From: Novispirillum itersonii subsp. itersonii ATCC 12639
GTDB lineage: Bacteria > Pseudomonadota > Alphaproteobacteria > Rhodospirillales > Rhodospirillaceae
Length of the DNA: 64,000 nucleotides
Assembly (NCBI RefSeq): GCF_000381985.1
Contig: NZ_KB907346.1
Coordinates: forward strand, 81,536 to 145,535
Reading direction: 5' to 3'
Shown here one piece after another: positions 42,326-49,482 of the stretch (position 1 is the first letter of the stretch; every line of letters begins with the position of its first letter). The notes below the pieces were generated by a model. That model saw only the letters and a list, made by a program, of their open reading frames with translations. It had not been told where the DNA came from and searched no databases. The position numbers and the translations under genes were made by a program.

Positions 42326-44057
42326 TTAGTTCCCGCAAGACTGCCAACGATGCGGCAGCAACTCGTCGAGTCGGCTGTTGAGCAGCGTCGGCAGTCGCTG
42401 CAGCACGTCACGCAGGTAGGCCCAGGGATCATGCCCGTTCATGCGCGCCGACTGCACCAGGCTCATCACGATGGCGGCACGCTGCCCCGCAAGCTCGCTG
42501 CCCACGAATTGCCACGCACGGCGACCCATCGCCCAGGGCTTGATCTGCCGTTCGAGGTGGTTATTGTCGAGCGCGACAGCACCGTCCTCAAGGTGCCGAG
42601 TCAGGGCCGTCCAATGGCCCAGCGTGTAGTCGATGGCCTTGGCCGCAGCGCCGCCGTCAGCGACCAGCCGGCGCTCCAGCGCCAGCCATTGGCGCAGCTC
42701 TTCCCACAGCGGCTTGGCGAGCCGCTGCCGTTGTGCGCTTCGCTCCTCATCGCCAAGGCCCTTGAGTTCGCCCTCGACCTCGTAGATGCGCGCGAATCGC
42801 CGCACTGCCTCCAAGCCGACCAGGCTCGTGCCGCCATGCGCCAGCTCCTCGAAGTTGCGGCGGGCGTGCGCTGCGCAGCGCTGCACTGGTGCGGCCGGGG
42901 TAAAGGCGTGGGTCCACCACGGTCTCGTAGGCGTTGTAGCGATCGGTGAGCAGCGTTCCCGACCATCGTCGCTTGCCCAGCTTCTCGTCGCCGTTCAGGA
43001 ACGCCACCGGGTACTGCGCTCCGCGTCCTCGACAGAACTCGTAGATCACGCCCGGCACCGCGTCGTGCCAGCTCCTGGCATAGGCCCACACGTAGGCTTT
43101 GCGCGTCTTGCCAGCGCCGGGGTCCAGCAAGGCCACGGGCGTCTCGTCGGCGTGCAGGACGCGGCAATCGAGGATGAAGTCCTTGTGCAGCTCGTACAGC
43201 GGCTCCAGTGCCGCACCGGCCTGGCCTGACCACGCCGCCAACGTCGAGCGCGGGGTGTGCACCCCTGAGCGGGCATTGATGGTCTCTTGCCGGTAGTACG
43301 GCAGGTGATCCACGAAGCGGCTGATCAGCGTGTGGGCGAGCAAGCCGCTGGCGGCCACGCCGCCTTCGACGATCTCCGGCATGCTCGGGGCTTGCTTGAG
43401 CAACTGGCAGTGCCGGCACGCCCACTTGCCGTAGACGTGGCGGTGAACAAAGAACTCGGCCGGCACGATGTCCAGTCGCTCGGTGACGTCCTCACCGATG
43501 CGGGTCATGGGGCGCCCGCAGTCGTGCTCCTGGCAGTCGGTGCTCTCGGGTTCATGGCGGTGCTCAACACGGCGCAGGTGCTCAGGGAAGGCGTTGCGCC
43601 GGGGCTTGCGTGGCGGCGCCTTGGGCTGGGTGCCGGCGGCCGCGGCAACCGCCTCAGCCTCGCGTCGCAGCCGGTCGAGCTGCTCGCGCAGGCTGGCCTC
43701 ATCCTCGGCCAGCGTCTCCTCGAACAGGCGTCGCTGGTTGGCACTCATGGCCTCGGACTTCGCGCCGTAGGTCCAGCGCTTGAGGCGGGCCAGCTCGAAG
43801 TTGATCTTCTCGATCTTGGCCTCGCGCAGCGCGATCTCGCGGTCTTTGCGCTGCAGCAGCGCATCGCGCTCAGCAAGAATCCTGTCGCGCTCGGCCAAGA
43901 CGCGGCCACTCTCGACCAAGGCCTCGTTGCGCTCAGACAGCTGCTGCGCCTGGTCTTGCACCTGTTGCTGCAGCTGAGCGATCAGTGCGGCCACCTCGGG
44001 CGGGAGGCCCTGAGGATCGGTGGGAGGAAGACCACGCATGCTGAGCATGCGTGGCAT
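42326..44057 (-). pseudogene. IS66 transposase TnpC, broken by a frameshift
   Basis: The transposase is split in two frames. The first (to about 42900) contains a coiled N-terminus (LAERDRILAERDALLQRKDR), a Cys-rich zinc finger (CRHCQLL), and the catalytic-type DFILDCRVLHADETPVALLD and LLTDRYNAYETVVDP. The second (42326-42886) continues with CAAHARRNFEEL, and LDNNHLERQIKPWAMGRRAW. A +1 shift near 42885-42905 joins them; the intact protein would be about 560 aa. Three closely spaced start codons (44057, 44048, 44039) lie within or beside a palindrome. The shift could be a mutation or a sequencing error. Confidence 0.85.
44032..44054. repeat. 23-bp palindrome over the tnpC start region
   Basis: CCACGCATGCT (44032-44042) and AGCATGCGTGG (44044-44054) are perfect inverted copies around a single base. 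The stem includes candidate ATG starts of tnpC, so in the mRNA it would hide them and lower transposase translation. Confidence 0.55.
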
Positions 44058-44127
44058 CGTGCCAGAGCTGGCCGATGGCGCCCATCGGCAGATGCACTGT
44101 CAACGGCTTGGCAAGTGCATCAAGCGT

Positions 44128-44466
44128 TCATGCCCGCGTGATGCGGCTCAGCTCGGGCAGCCGCTGCCAGGGCAGACCCAGAACCAGGGCGTCGAACTGC
44201 GCGGGCGTCAGTGCCAGCGAGGGCGTCATGCTGGCCGCATCTGGCCAGACGAAGCGGCCGGTGTTGAGGCGACGAGCGGCGCACCAAACGCCGAAGCCGT
44301 CGTGTACCAGCAGCTTGATGCGCGTGCCAGATGCGTTGGCGAACAGGTAGCCATGGTGAGCCTGCGCAGCGCCGAACACCTGCACCACGCGGGCCAGCAG
44401 CCGGTCGGCACCAGCTCGCATGTCGATGGGCTCGGCGGCCAGCCACATGGCGTCGATGCGGATCAT
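44128..44466 (-). CDS. IS66 accessory protein TnpB
   Basis: A 112-aa protein typical of IS66 orf2: MIRIDAMWLAAEPIDMRAGA, LFANASGTRIKLLVHDGFGV, then RRLNTGRFVWP. It is needed for IS66 transposition, though its mechanism is unclear. ATG 44466 overlaps the tnpA stop (ATGA), so the two are coupled. The length is normal for the family. Confidence 0.88.
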   Translation of the reverse strand: MIRIDAMWLAAEPIDMRAGADRLLARVVQVFGAAQAHHGYLFANASGTRIKLLVHDGFGVWCAARRLNTGRFVWPDAASMTPSLALTPAQFDALVLGLPWQRLPELSRITRA

Positions 44467-44864
44467 CGAAGCAGCTCGCGCATCCAGGCCGCACACTCGC
44501 CAGCCGCGCCTGCCGGCCAGGTCACGGTGATTGCTGTGGCGCCGCGGTGCAGCTCGATGCGGATGTCGGCAGGCGGGACCGGTACGGCTGGGGGCGGCAG
44601 GCTCACCGGGACGAACGATGGCTTGCGTTCGACGGGCGCGACATCGCGAACAGCGACGTTGTGGCCGGTACCGCTCACCGGCTTCATCTCCGCCTCTTGG
44701 ACCCACCTGCGCAAGAGGTTGGCGTTGATGCCGCGGGCCATCGCTATGGCGGCTATCGAGACGCCGGGCTGCATGCATGCGGCCACGGCATCAGCCTTGA
44801 ACTCGTCGCTGTGCTTGCGGCGCCGCTGGCGAGCGCCGGCTTGTTGATCGGGAGTAGTGTTCAC
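44463..44864 (-). CDS. IS66 TnpA (DNA-binding) protein
   Basis: A 133-aa protein if started at GTG 44864, or 142 aa from GTG 44891. It has a helix-turn-helix, RKHSDEFKADAVAACMQPGV and SIAAIAMARGINANLLRRWV, as in IS66/IS3-type OrfA. A 9-bp hairpin, GTGTCCACC/GGTGGACAC (44864-44872/44883-44891 region), covers the possible starts, so translation may be restrained. It is the first gene of the element, 79 bp from the right end. Confidence 0.82.
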   Translation of the reverse strand: MNTTPDQQAGARQRRRKHSDEFKADAVAACMQPGVSIAAIAMARGINANLLRRWVQEAEMKPVSGTGHNVAVRDVAPVERKPSFVPVSLPPPAVPVPPADIRIELHRGATAITVTWPAGAAGECAAWMRELLR

Positions 44865-44917
44865 GTGTCCACCAAGAGTTGAGGTGGACACGAGGCTCCT
44901 ATGCTCCTAGCCGGTCT

Positions 44918-44951
44918 TCAAGATGGCCGGACTGGACGCTCACCTTCAGGG
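44918..44951 (-). repeat. Right terminal repeat and target duplication of the IS66 element
   Basis: The terminal repeat at 44918-44943 reads inward as GTGAGCGTCCAGTCCGGCCA. It is followed by the target copy CTTCAGGG (44944-44951). The target copy contains the stop codon of the neighbouring recombinase-like gene. Confidence 0.9.
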
Positions 44952-46007
44952 CGTGGATTCCGTGCTTGAGGCTACTCGATGACGCGGCCCCTTAGCGGTA
45001 GTCGGCTTTACAGGGCGCTCCGCCTCGATGACGATGGGTTGCAGGGCATGCCGACTGCTGGCCTGATTGGCTTGCCCGTAGTGTCGCCGTGTCTTGGCGC
45101 TGGCATGTCCCAGCCCCTGGCTGACTGAGTCCGCAGCCGCGTGCCGTTTCAGGTCGGCCGCCCATTGGTGGCGCAGGCAGTAAGCCGTGATAGCGTGCTT
45201 GTGCTTCGGCCAGAGGCTACGTGCTAACCGACGGACTTCGACGGTAAAGTTGACCGGGCTGTCAATGCAAACGAGCAATTCCCGCCGCCCCGCTAGACGG
45301 ATGCGCAGAGCCTCCAGCAATGGATGAGGATCGTGTGCTCCATAGGCGATCATGCGGTGCGGCTGGCCTTGATGCGCCTTGACCTTGGCGCCATCGATCT
45401 CGAAATTGATCTCGCCCATGTCGTTGCGCGGATTGTTCACCCAGCGAATGAGCACGCCGCGCCGCAGTTCTTCCGGGCGGCAGCCGGTCAGTGCGACGAC
45501 CAAAATCGCATCGGCATACTTGCCTTTCGCAGCGCGCTGATACAGTCGCTCGCGCCAGTCGCCGGGGAGGCCGCGCAAGGCTTGCCGCTTGCTGGCACGC
45601 TTGCGGCGCTCATCGGTAGGGCCGCTTTGCCGGGCTACCTCGAACTCGCGCAGAAATGTACGCTGTTGTTGCAATTGGGCTTGGATGGCCATTACTTGCA
45701 ACCTGTCCATAGGTCGAGCAGAGAGCGCGGAACGCAGGCTTTTCAGCTGCTCGACAAGATCGGCGTACAGGCAGTAGCGAAGCGCTGCGACGCGTTTGTA
45801 GAAGGTTGTCGGACGCTGGGTGGCCGTCATGACTTCGGCCACCCCACCTTCGGCGTAGCGGGCACGCTGCAACAGCGTTCGGCCGAGCTGGCGATAGTCT
45901 TGCCTGGTCTTGCTAGTCAAGCTGGCAAATTCATCGGCCGGAAGCATGGCTTGCATCTCGTGCCGGCACGATTCGATCAGCGCAACCATCTCATCCGCGT
46001 CGATCAT
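44946..46007 (-). CDS. Tyrosine-recombinase-like protein with a changed catalytic box
   Basis: A 353-aa protein. The C-terminal part resembles a site-specific recombinase: box I VALTGCRPEELRRG, box II ITAYCLRHQWAADLK and the tyrosine box GLGHASAKTRRHYGQ. In box II the first histidine of the usual HxLRH is tyrosine, so activity is uncertain. The N-terminal half is helical and has no clear family. It overlaps the replication-initiator-like gene by ATGA. It is not the integrase next to the att site, so it may resolve dimers or act in regulation. Confidence 0.75.
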   Translation of the reverse strand: MIDADEMVALIESCRHEMQAMLPADEFASLTSKTRQDYRQLGRTLLQRARYAEGGVAEVMTATQRPTTFYKRVAALRYCLYADLVEQLKSLRSALSARPMDRLQVMAIQAQLQQQRTFLREFEVARQSGPTDERRKRASKRQALRGLPGDWRERLYQRAAKGKYADAILVVALTGCRPEELRRGVLIRWVNNPRNDMGEINFEIDGAKVKAHQGQPHRMIAYGAHDPHPLLEALRIRLAGRRELLVCIDSPVNFTVEVRRLARSLWPKHKHAITAYCLRHQWAADLKRHAAADSVSQGLGHASAKTRRHYGQANQASSRHALQPIVIEAERPVKPTTAKGPRHRVASSTESTP

Positions 46008-46906
46008 TGCTTCCGGCCCTGGAACATCGCCTTCAAATCGGCGATGGCCTTTGCGCGTTCAGCCTTTGTCTTTTGACGCTCGGCTTCTGACTGTTGTACA
46101 GGAGCGCGCGACTGCGCTGCCTCCATCGCTTCCTGTCGGTTCTTTCGCCAGCGGGCGATATTCGGTGCGAACTCGGCGATGAATTCTCCCGCGACAGCGC
46201 TATTCATCACGGCCAGCAACCATGAGCGCACGGAGCGGATGCCCGCGTGCTTGCCACTACCGGCTGCCGACAGGACGCCAGCCAGCTCGTCGGCGACAAG
46301 CTGTATCTGTTGTGCTGAGAGCGAGGGGCCGAAGCGGCGGGTTACGTCGGCGATGACGCGCAGGTAGGGCAGAAGAGAAGGGTGCGACAAGTCCAAGGGC
46401 GCGGAAGCCTCGCCAATTTTCTGAGAGTTATCCACAGCCCCTGTCTGTAGTAGTGGTTTTATATTTTTAACTACTACTTCTTCCTTGTATTCACCTACAC
46501 CTATATCACCGCCCTGACCGGCGACGGATGTGCCGTCCACGGTTTCTCCGTCGCCGGCCAAGCCGGCCATGGATGTCTGTGACACTTTTTGTGAAACGGG
46601 AGTCAACACGGACTCCCATCGCCAAAGCCCTTCCTCGTCCTGGAATTTCCTCCGTGCCAGGTAGCCGGCATCTTCAAGCTCGCGCAGGATGCGGCGGCAA
46701 AGGTCTCGCCCAAGGTGGCCTTTCGCTCGCGACTGATCGTGCAGCACGCGCGGCAGTGCGACAGCGCGCAACTGCCAGTTACGGCCCAGCGAAAGCAAAT
46801 GGCAAGCCACGCCTCGGGCTTCATAGCTCAACCGGGAGTCGCGTAACAGGCTGCAAGGCAGAGACCACCAGTATTCGGCGGAGTCGTCAACGCGGATGCG
46901 GCTCAT
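46004..46906 (-). CDS. Replication-initiator-like helix-turn-helix protein
   Basis: A 300-aa protein. Residues about 8-95 resemble a RepA-like winged-helix region: WWSLPCSLLRDSRLSYEARG, VACHLLSLGRN, then LCRRILRELEDAGYLARRKF. A linker without clear structure and a helical C-terminus with KNRQEAMEAAQSRAPVQQSE follow. It belongs to the type of protein found on islands that carry their own replication functions. ATG 46906 overlaps the AlpA-like stop (ATGA). Replication as such is inferred; a role as transcription factor is also possible. Confidence 0.65.
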   Translation of the reverse strand: MSRIRVDDSAEYWWSLPCSLLRDSRLSYEARGVACHLLSLGRNWQLRAVALPRVLHDQSRAKGHLGRDLCRRILRELEDAGYLARRKFQDEEGLWRWESVLTPVSQKVSQTSMAGLAGDGETVDGTSVAGQGGDIGVGEYKEEVVVKNIKPLLQTGAVDNSQKIGEASAPLDLSHPSLLPYLRVIADVTRRFGPSLSAQQIQLVADELAGVLSAAGSGKHAGIRSVRSWLLAVMNSAVAGEFIAEFAPNIARWRKNRQEAMEAAQSRAPVQQSEAERQKTKAERAKAIADLKAMFQGRKQ

Positions 46907-47124
46907 GACTTCGCCCTCTTGCGAGCCAGACAACCGGCGTGCTCACGCTCCGCAGCCTGAGTCTCAAGCCATGCGTCGATCTCGTGGGCAAAAAAGCCAA
47001 TCGAACGGCCGCCAGGGCCTAGCCGAACTGGCTTTGGAAAATCTTCAGTCTGGCAAAGTCGCCAGAGGGTTGTCCGGCTGACCGAGATCTTCGTGCAGAC
47101 ATCCTGCGTCTTGATGATTTGCAT
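46903..47124 (-). CDS. AlpA-family DNA-binding regulator
   Basis: A 73-aa winged-helix protein, MQIIKTQDVCTKISVSRTTL then WRLCQTEDFPKPVRLGPGGR and SIGFFAHEIDAWLE. This matches the AlpA/excisionase fold (MerR-like), common beside P4-type integrases, where it can act as excisionase or activator of integrase. ATG 47124 has a good upstream AGGAAC motif. It is the first of three genes linked by ATGA overlaps. The 141 bp before it, up to 47265, hold no other gene and probably contain its promoter. Confidence 0.85.
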   Translation of the reverse strand: MQIIKTQDVCTKISVSRTTLWRLCQTEDFPKPVRLGPGGRSIGFFAHEIDAWLETQAAEREHAGCLARKRAKS

Positions 47125-47265
47125 GCTGTTCCTCTTAACGTGTTGAAACACGAAGGGATCATGCAAAAGATCTGGTTATGAAGTCAGGGAGCACGGTTGT
47201 CACCTGCACTCCCTATTCTCGGGCCTGAAATCACCCAGCATGCAAACCGGTGTCGAGCAGTGGCC

Positions 47266-48075
47266 TCAGCTGTGCCAGTCGAATGTTTCACAAAATGGCC
47301 GAGACAATCCAAGCTCATATCCTTGGCAAGATGCCGTAAGGATGCTGCTTGTGGGCAGGGTTGGCTCACGTCCCTCAGAGACGGCTTTCATTATCTGGGA
47401 CATGTAAAGATTGGGCTCTATCACTGTTTTCTTCAGCAGCACCCGGACTACAACTCCATCGATAGCGACGGTAAATCCTTTGCTGAAACGCCCCAGATAG
47501 TGATTGGCGCGATGAGCAGGCGTGGTTTCAGCATCGGCCTTCATGCCGCCTGCAGCATAGATGGCGCCGAGGAGATAGGCGGATGGCTCGTTCTTGCTGT
47601 TCACCGAGTGGTACTCGAACTCCTTGCTCCACTTGATCGGAATTCTGAATTGCTGGCAGGTGACGATAAATTGCTTCGCGATCAGCTCCTTGGCCTCATG
47701 TTCTCTGCTTGCTCCGGACGCTGATAGTTGCCTGCTCACGGAGTGTAGCGACTCGCAGAACAGCTTATGGGTAGGCAGGTCCTTCCTCAGAAATTCGGGT
47801 AATAGCGCTGCCGACTCTTCGTCCAGGCTTCGAAGCGCCCTGCTTAACCGGGACGCCGCATCTCGGAGTCTTTTTAGTTGCTCAAGTGTGCCTTCTTCAA
47901 TTTCAGGGGGCGGCATCGTACGCCAACGAAAACTTTCTGCCAGCCGCAGAAAAGCATTTACACATTGCTCGCGGCGCTGAACGCCATATCGGTCGCAGGT
48001 TGCCTCTGCTCTGGTGCGCAGCTCGGCGACAGCATCGGAGTTGGGAATATCTGGAGCCATGATCTTTGTGGTCAT
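47266..48075 (-). CDS. Hypothetical protein coupled to the integrase
   Basis: A 269-aa protein, start MTTKIMAPDIPNSDAV, with a helical first half (RLRDAASRLSRALRSLDEES) and a second half SAYLLGAIYAAGGMKADAET and YLGRFSKGFTVAIDGVVVRV. No family is recognised. Its start overlaps the integrase stop (ATGA at 48072-48075), so it is translated with the integrase. This suggests a role in integration or excision, or as cargo expressed only when the integrase is. Confidence 0.65.
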   Translation of the reverse strand: MTTKIMAPDIPNSDAVAELRTRAEATCDRYGVQRREQCVNAFLRLAESFRWRTMPPPEIEEGTLEQLKRLRDAASRLSRALRSLDEESAALLPEFLRKDLPTHKLFCESLHSVSRQLSASGASREHEAKELIAKQFIVTCQQFRIPIKWSKEFEYHSVNSKNEPSAYLLGAIYAAGGMKADAETTPAHRANHYLGRFSKGFTVAIDGVVVRVLLKKTVIEPNLYMSQIMKAVSEGREPTLPTSSILTASCQGYELGLSRPFCETFDWHS

Positions 48076-49250
48076 GCCTGTGCTTGCTCTTTCCATTCGT
48101 CCAATCTGTCCGCCCATTCCTGCATCATGGCGCGACGCTCATCGAAGTAGGTGGCGTGGTTGTAGGTACGACGCACATTGTTCTGGTCAGCATGGGCAAG
48201 CTGCGCTTCGATGGCATCGGGACGGTAGCCCATCTCGTTAAGGCGGGTACTGCCGGTGGTCCGCGTGGCGTGTGGGCTATAGGCGCCGCTCCACCCCAAA
48301 ACCTTGAGCGCCTGGCGAAGCGATGCGGCGGACATGGGAGCGTTGCGATCATCCCGGCCGGGAAACAGGTGCTTACGGTTGCCGGTAATGGCATGCAGTC
48401 CTTTGAGCATGTCCACTGCCTGACGTGGTAGAGGCATGAGGTGCTCCTTGCGCGCTTTCATGCGCTGCGCAGGGATACGCCAAACAGCCTTCTCAAGGTC
48501 AAACTCATCCCAAGCCGCCTCGGCCACTTCGCTCGGTCGCGCCAAGGTCCACCACATCAGTTGCATGCAATGACTTACCTGAAAGCTGCAGCGGTGGTTT
48601 GCGAAGTCACTCAGCAGTTTGCCGATCTGCTCTTTACTCAGCGCCGGTTTGTGCTGGGTCTTGTTTGCTGGTAGCGCCTTGCGTACCGGCCAAACCGGGT
48701 CGCTGTCGGCTCGCAGGGTGGCGACGGCAAACTCGAATACGGCGGACATGGTGCGCCGCGCCTCGGCGGCGACCGTGGGGGCGCCACGCTTTGCTGTTTT
48801 TTGCAGGATCTCCAGGACATGGGCTGGCGTTATTTCGCGAATCGGCATGCTGCCGATACTCGGAAACACCACGCGCTCCAGCATATCCAGACGCCGGTTC
48901 TTGGTGACATCTTCCCAGTCCTTTGTCTGCAGCCACTCCTTGGCGACGATCTCGAAGGTGTTCTTAGCTTCGCTGGCTTGCCGGATGCGGTCGAGCTGCC
49001 TTTGCTGGGCGGGATTGATGCCTTGCTTGACCAGTTTGCGTGCGGCCTCGCTGCGTTCCCTGGCTTCAGAGAGCGTAACGGCAGGGTATTCGCCAAGCGC
49101 AAACATGCTGGCCTTGCCATCCAGTGTGAAGCGGTATCGCCAAGCCTTGACTCCGTTGGGCTTGACTTCGAGGTAAAGCCCGCGCTGGTCATTCAAGCGG
49201 TAGAGCTTCTCCTTGGGCTTGGCGTTGCGGCAGTGCGTGTCGGTAAGCAT
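48072..49250 (-). CDS. P4-type tyrosine integrase of the island
   Basis: A 392-aa site-specific recombinase. The N-terminal DUF4102-type arm-binding domain shows NAKPKEKLYRLNDQRGLYLE and SMFALGEYPAVTLSEARERS. The catalytic domain has the box I arginine in WTLARPSEVAEAAW near residue 235, HATRTTGST near 327 and the tyrosine box HADQNNVRRTYNHATYF with the nucleophile near 366. All catalytic residues are in place. It lies 217 bp from the right att copy and reads into the island, the typical orientation. TACTCA repeats upstream may be its arm or operator sites. Confidence 0.95.
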   Translation of the reverse strand: MLTDTHCRNAKPKEKLYRLNDQRGLYLEVKPNGVKAWRYRFTLDGKASMFALGEYPAVTLSEARERSEAARKLVKQGINPAQQRQLDRIRQASEAKNTFEIVAKEWLQTKDWEDVTKNRRLDMLERVVFPSIGSMPIREITPAHVLEILQKTAKRGAPTVAAEARRTMSAVFEFAVATLRADSDPVWPVRKALPANKTQHKPALSKEQIGKLLSDFANHRCSFQVSHCMQLMWWTLARPSEVAEAAWDEFDLEKAVWRIPAQRMKARKEHLMPLPRQAVDMLKGLHAITGNRKHLFPGRDDRNAPMSAASLRQALKVLGWSGAYSPHATRTTGSTRLNEMGYRPDAIEAQLAHADQNNVRRTYNHATYFDERRAMMQEWADRLDEWKEQAQA

Positions 49251-49286
49251 GGTGGCTGACTCCTTGTCATGGCGACAGCGTTACTA

Positions 49287-49336
49287 TACTCACTTATCCG
49301 CACGTCCTCCAAGATCTGTACTCACTGTCGTACTCA
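49287..49336. repeat. Right-end TACTCA repeats upstream of the integrase
   Basis: TACTCA occurs at 49287-49292, 49319-49324 and 49331-49336, the last two as GTACTCA. The motif matches that of the left end (15002-15039). They lie between the integrase start and the att copy and could serve as arm sites, operator sites, or both. Confidence 0.45.
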
Positions 49337-49381
49337 GCCATGCTTTGGCTGCTCGGGAAACGCGAAGCAGCATCATGAAAC

Positions 49382-49411
49382 AATAAAACCGCGCAACTGC
49401 GCGGTTTTATT
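49382..49411. terminator. Bidirectional hairpin terminator at the island's right end
   Basis: AATAAAACCGCGCA (49382-49395) and TGCGCGGTTTTATT (49398-49411) form a perfect 14-bp stem with a 2-nt loop, ending in A/T tracts on both strands. It lies 57 bp downstream of ychF and may replace the host terminator left behind at 14873-14909. Confidence 0.8.
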
Positions 49412-49425
49412 AGGATTTTCATGAC

Positions 49426-49453
49426 TTCCTGATGTTTCATGAAACATCAGGAA
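49426..49453. repeat. Perfect 28-bp palindrome next to the right att copy
   Basis: Arms TTCCTGATGTTTCA (49426-49439) and TGAAACATCAGGAA (49440-49453) are fully complementary without a loop. The palindrome lies 14 bp from the att copy. It may be a protein-binding site for integration or a second transcription stop. Confidence 0.6.
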
Positions 49454-49467
49454 AACGGCTTGGCTAC

Positions 49468-49482
49468 TCAGACGTTGAACAG
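49468..49482 (-). repeat. Right attachment-site copy inside the end of ychF
   Basis: TCAGACGTTGAACAG contains the ychF stop codon and its last four codons. It is identical to 14929-14943. Because the gene end is kept, integration does not damage YchF. Confidence 0.85.

Larger units (their letters stand above)
41934..44943 (-). mobile_element. Complete IS66-family insertion sequence with a passenger gene
   Basis: A 3010-bp element flanked by perfect 8-bp repeats CTTCAGGG (41926-41933 and 44944-44951), with 26-bp terminal inverted repeats (24/26). It holds tnpA, tnpB and a frameshifted tnpC in the usual order, plus a 102-aa passenger gene between tnpC and the left end. It sits between the recombinase-like gene and the restriction operon. 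The right target copy includes the recombinase stop codon, so no coding sequence was lost. Because the flanking repeats are identical, the insertion is probably recent. Confidence 0.93.
14929..49482. mobile_element. Integrative genomic island inserted at the 3' end of ychF
   Basis: A region of about 34.5 kb is bounded by the 15-bp direct repeat TCAGACGTTGAACAG at 14929-14943 and 49468-49482. The right copy is the end of the intact ychF gene. The element carries its own P4-type integrase next to the right end, a second recombinase, an AlpA-like and a replication-initiator-like gene, an IS66 element, a restriction operon, JetABCD, an AAA+ ATPase pair, a lipoprotein/SLOG operon and hipBA. The host genes on the two sides are a consistent alphaproteobacterial set. 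No conjugation genes are seen, so transfer would need help from elsewhere. Confidence 0.88.

Noticed and set aside
42601..43425. Frame of 274 codons inside the IS66 transposase
   Set aside because: It is an alternative-frame shadow of tnpC; its Arg-rich protein has no recognisable domain.
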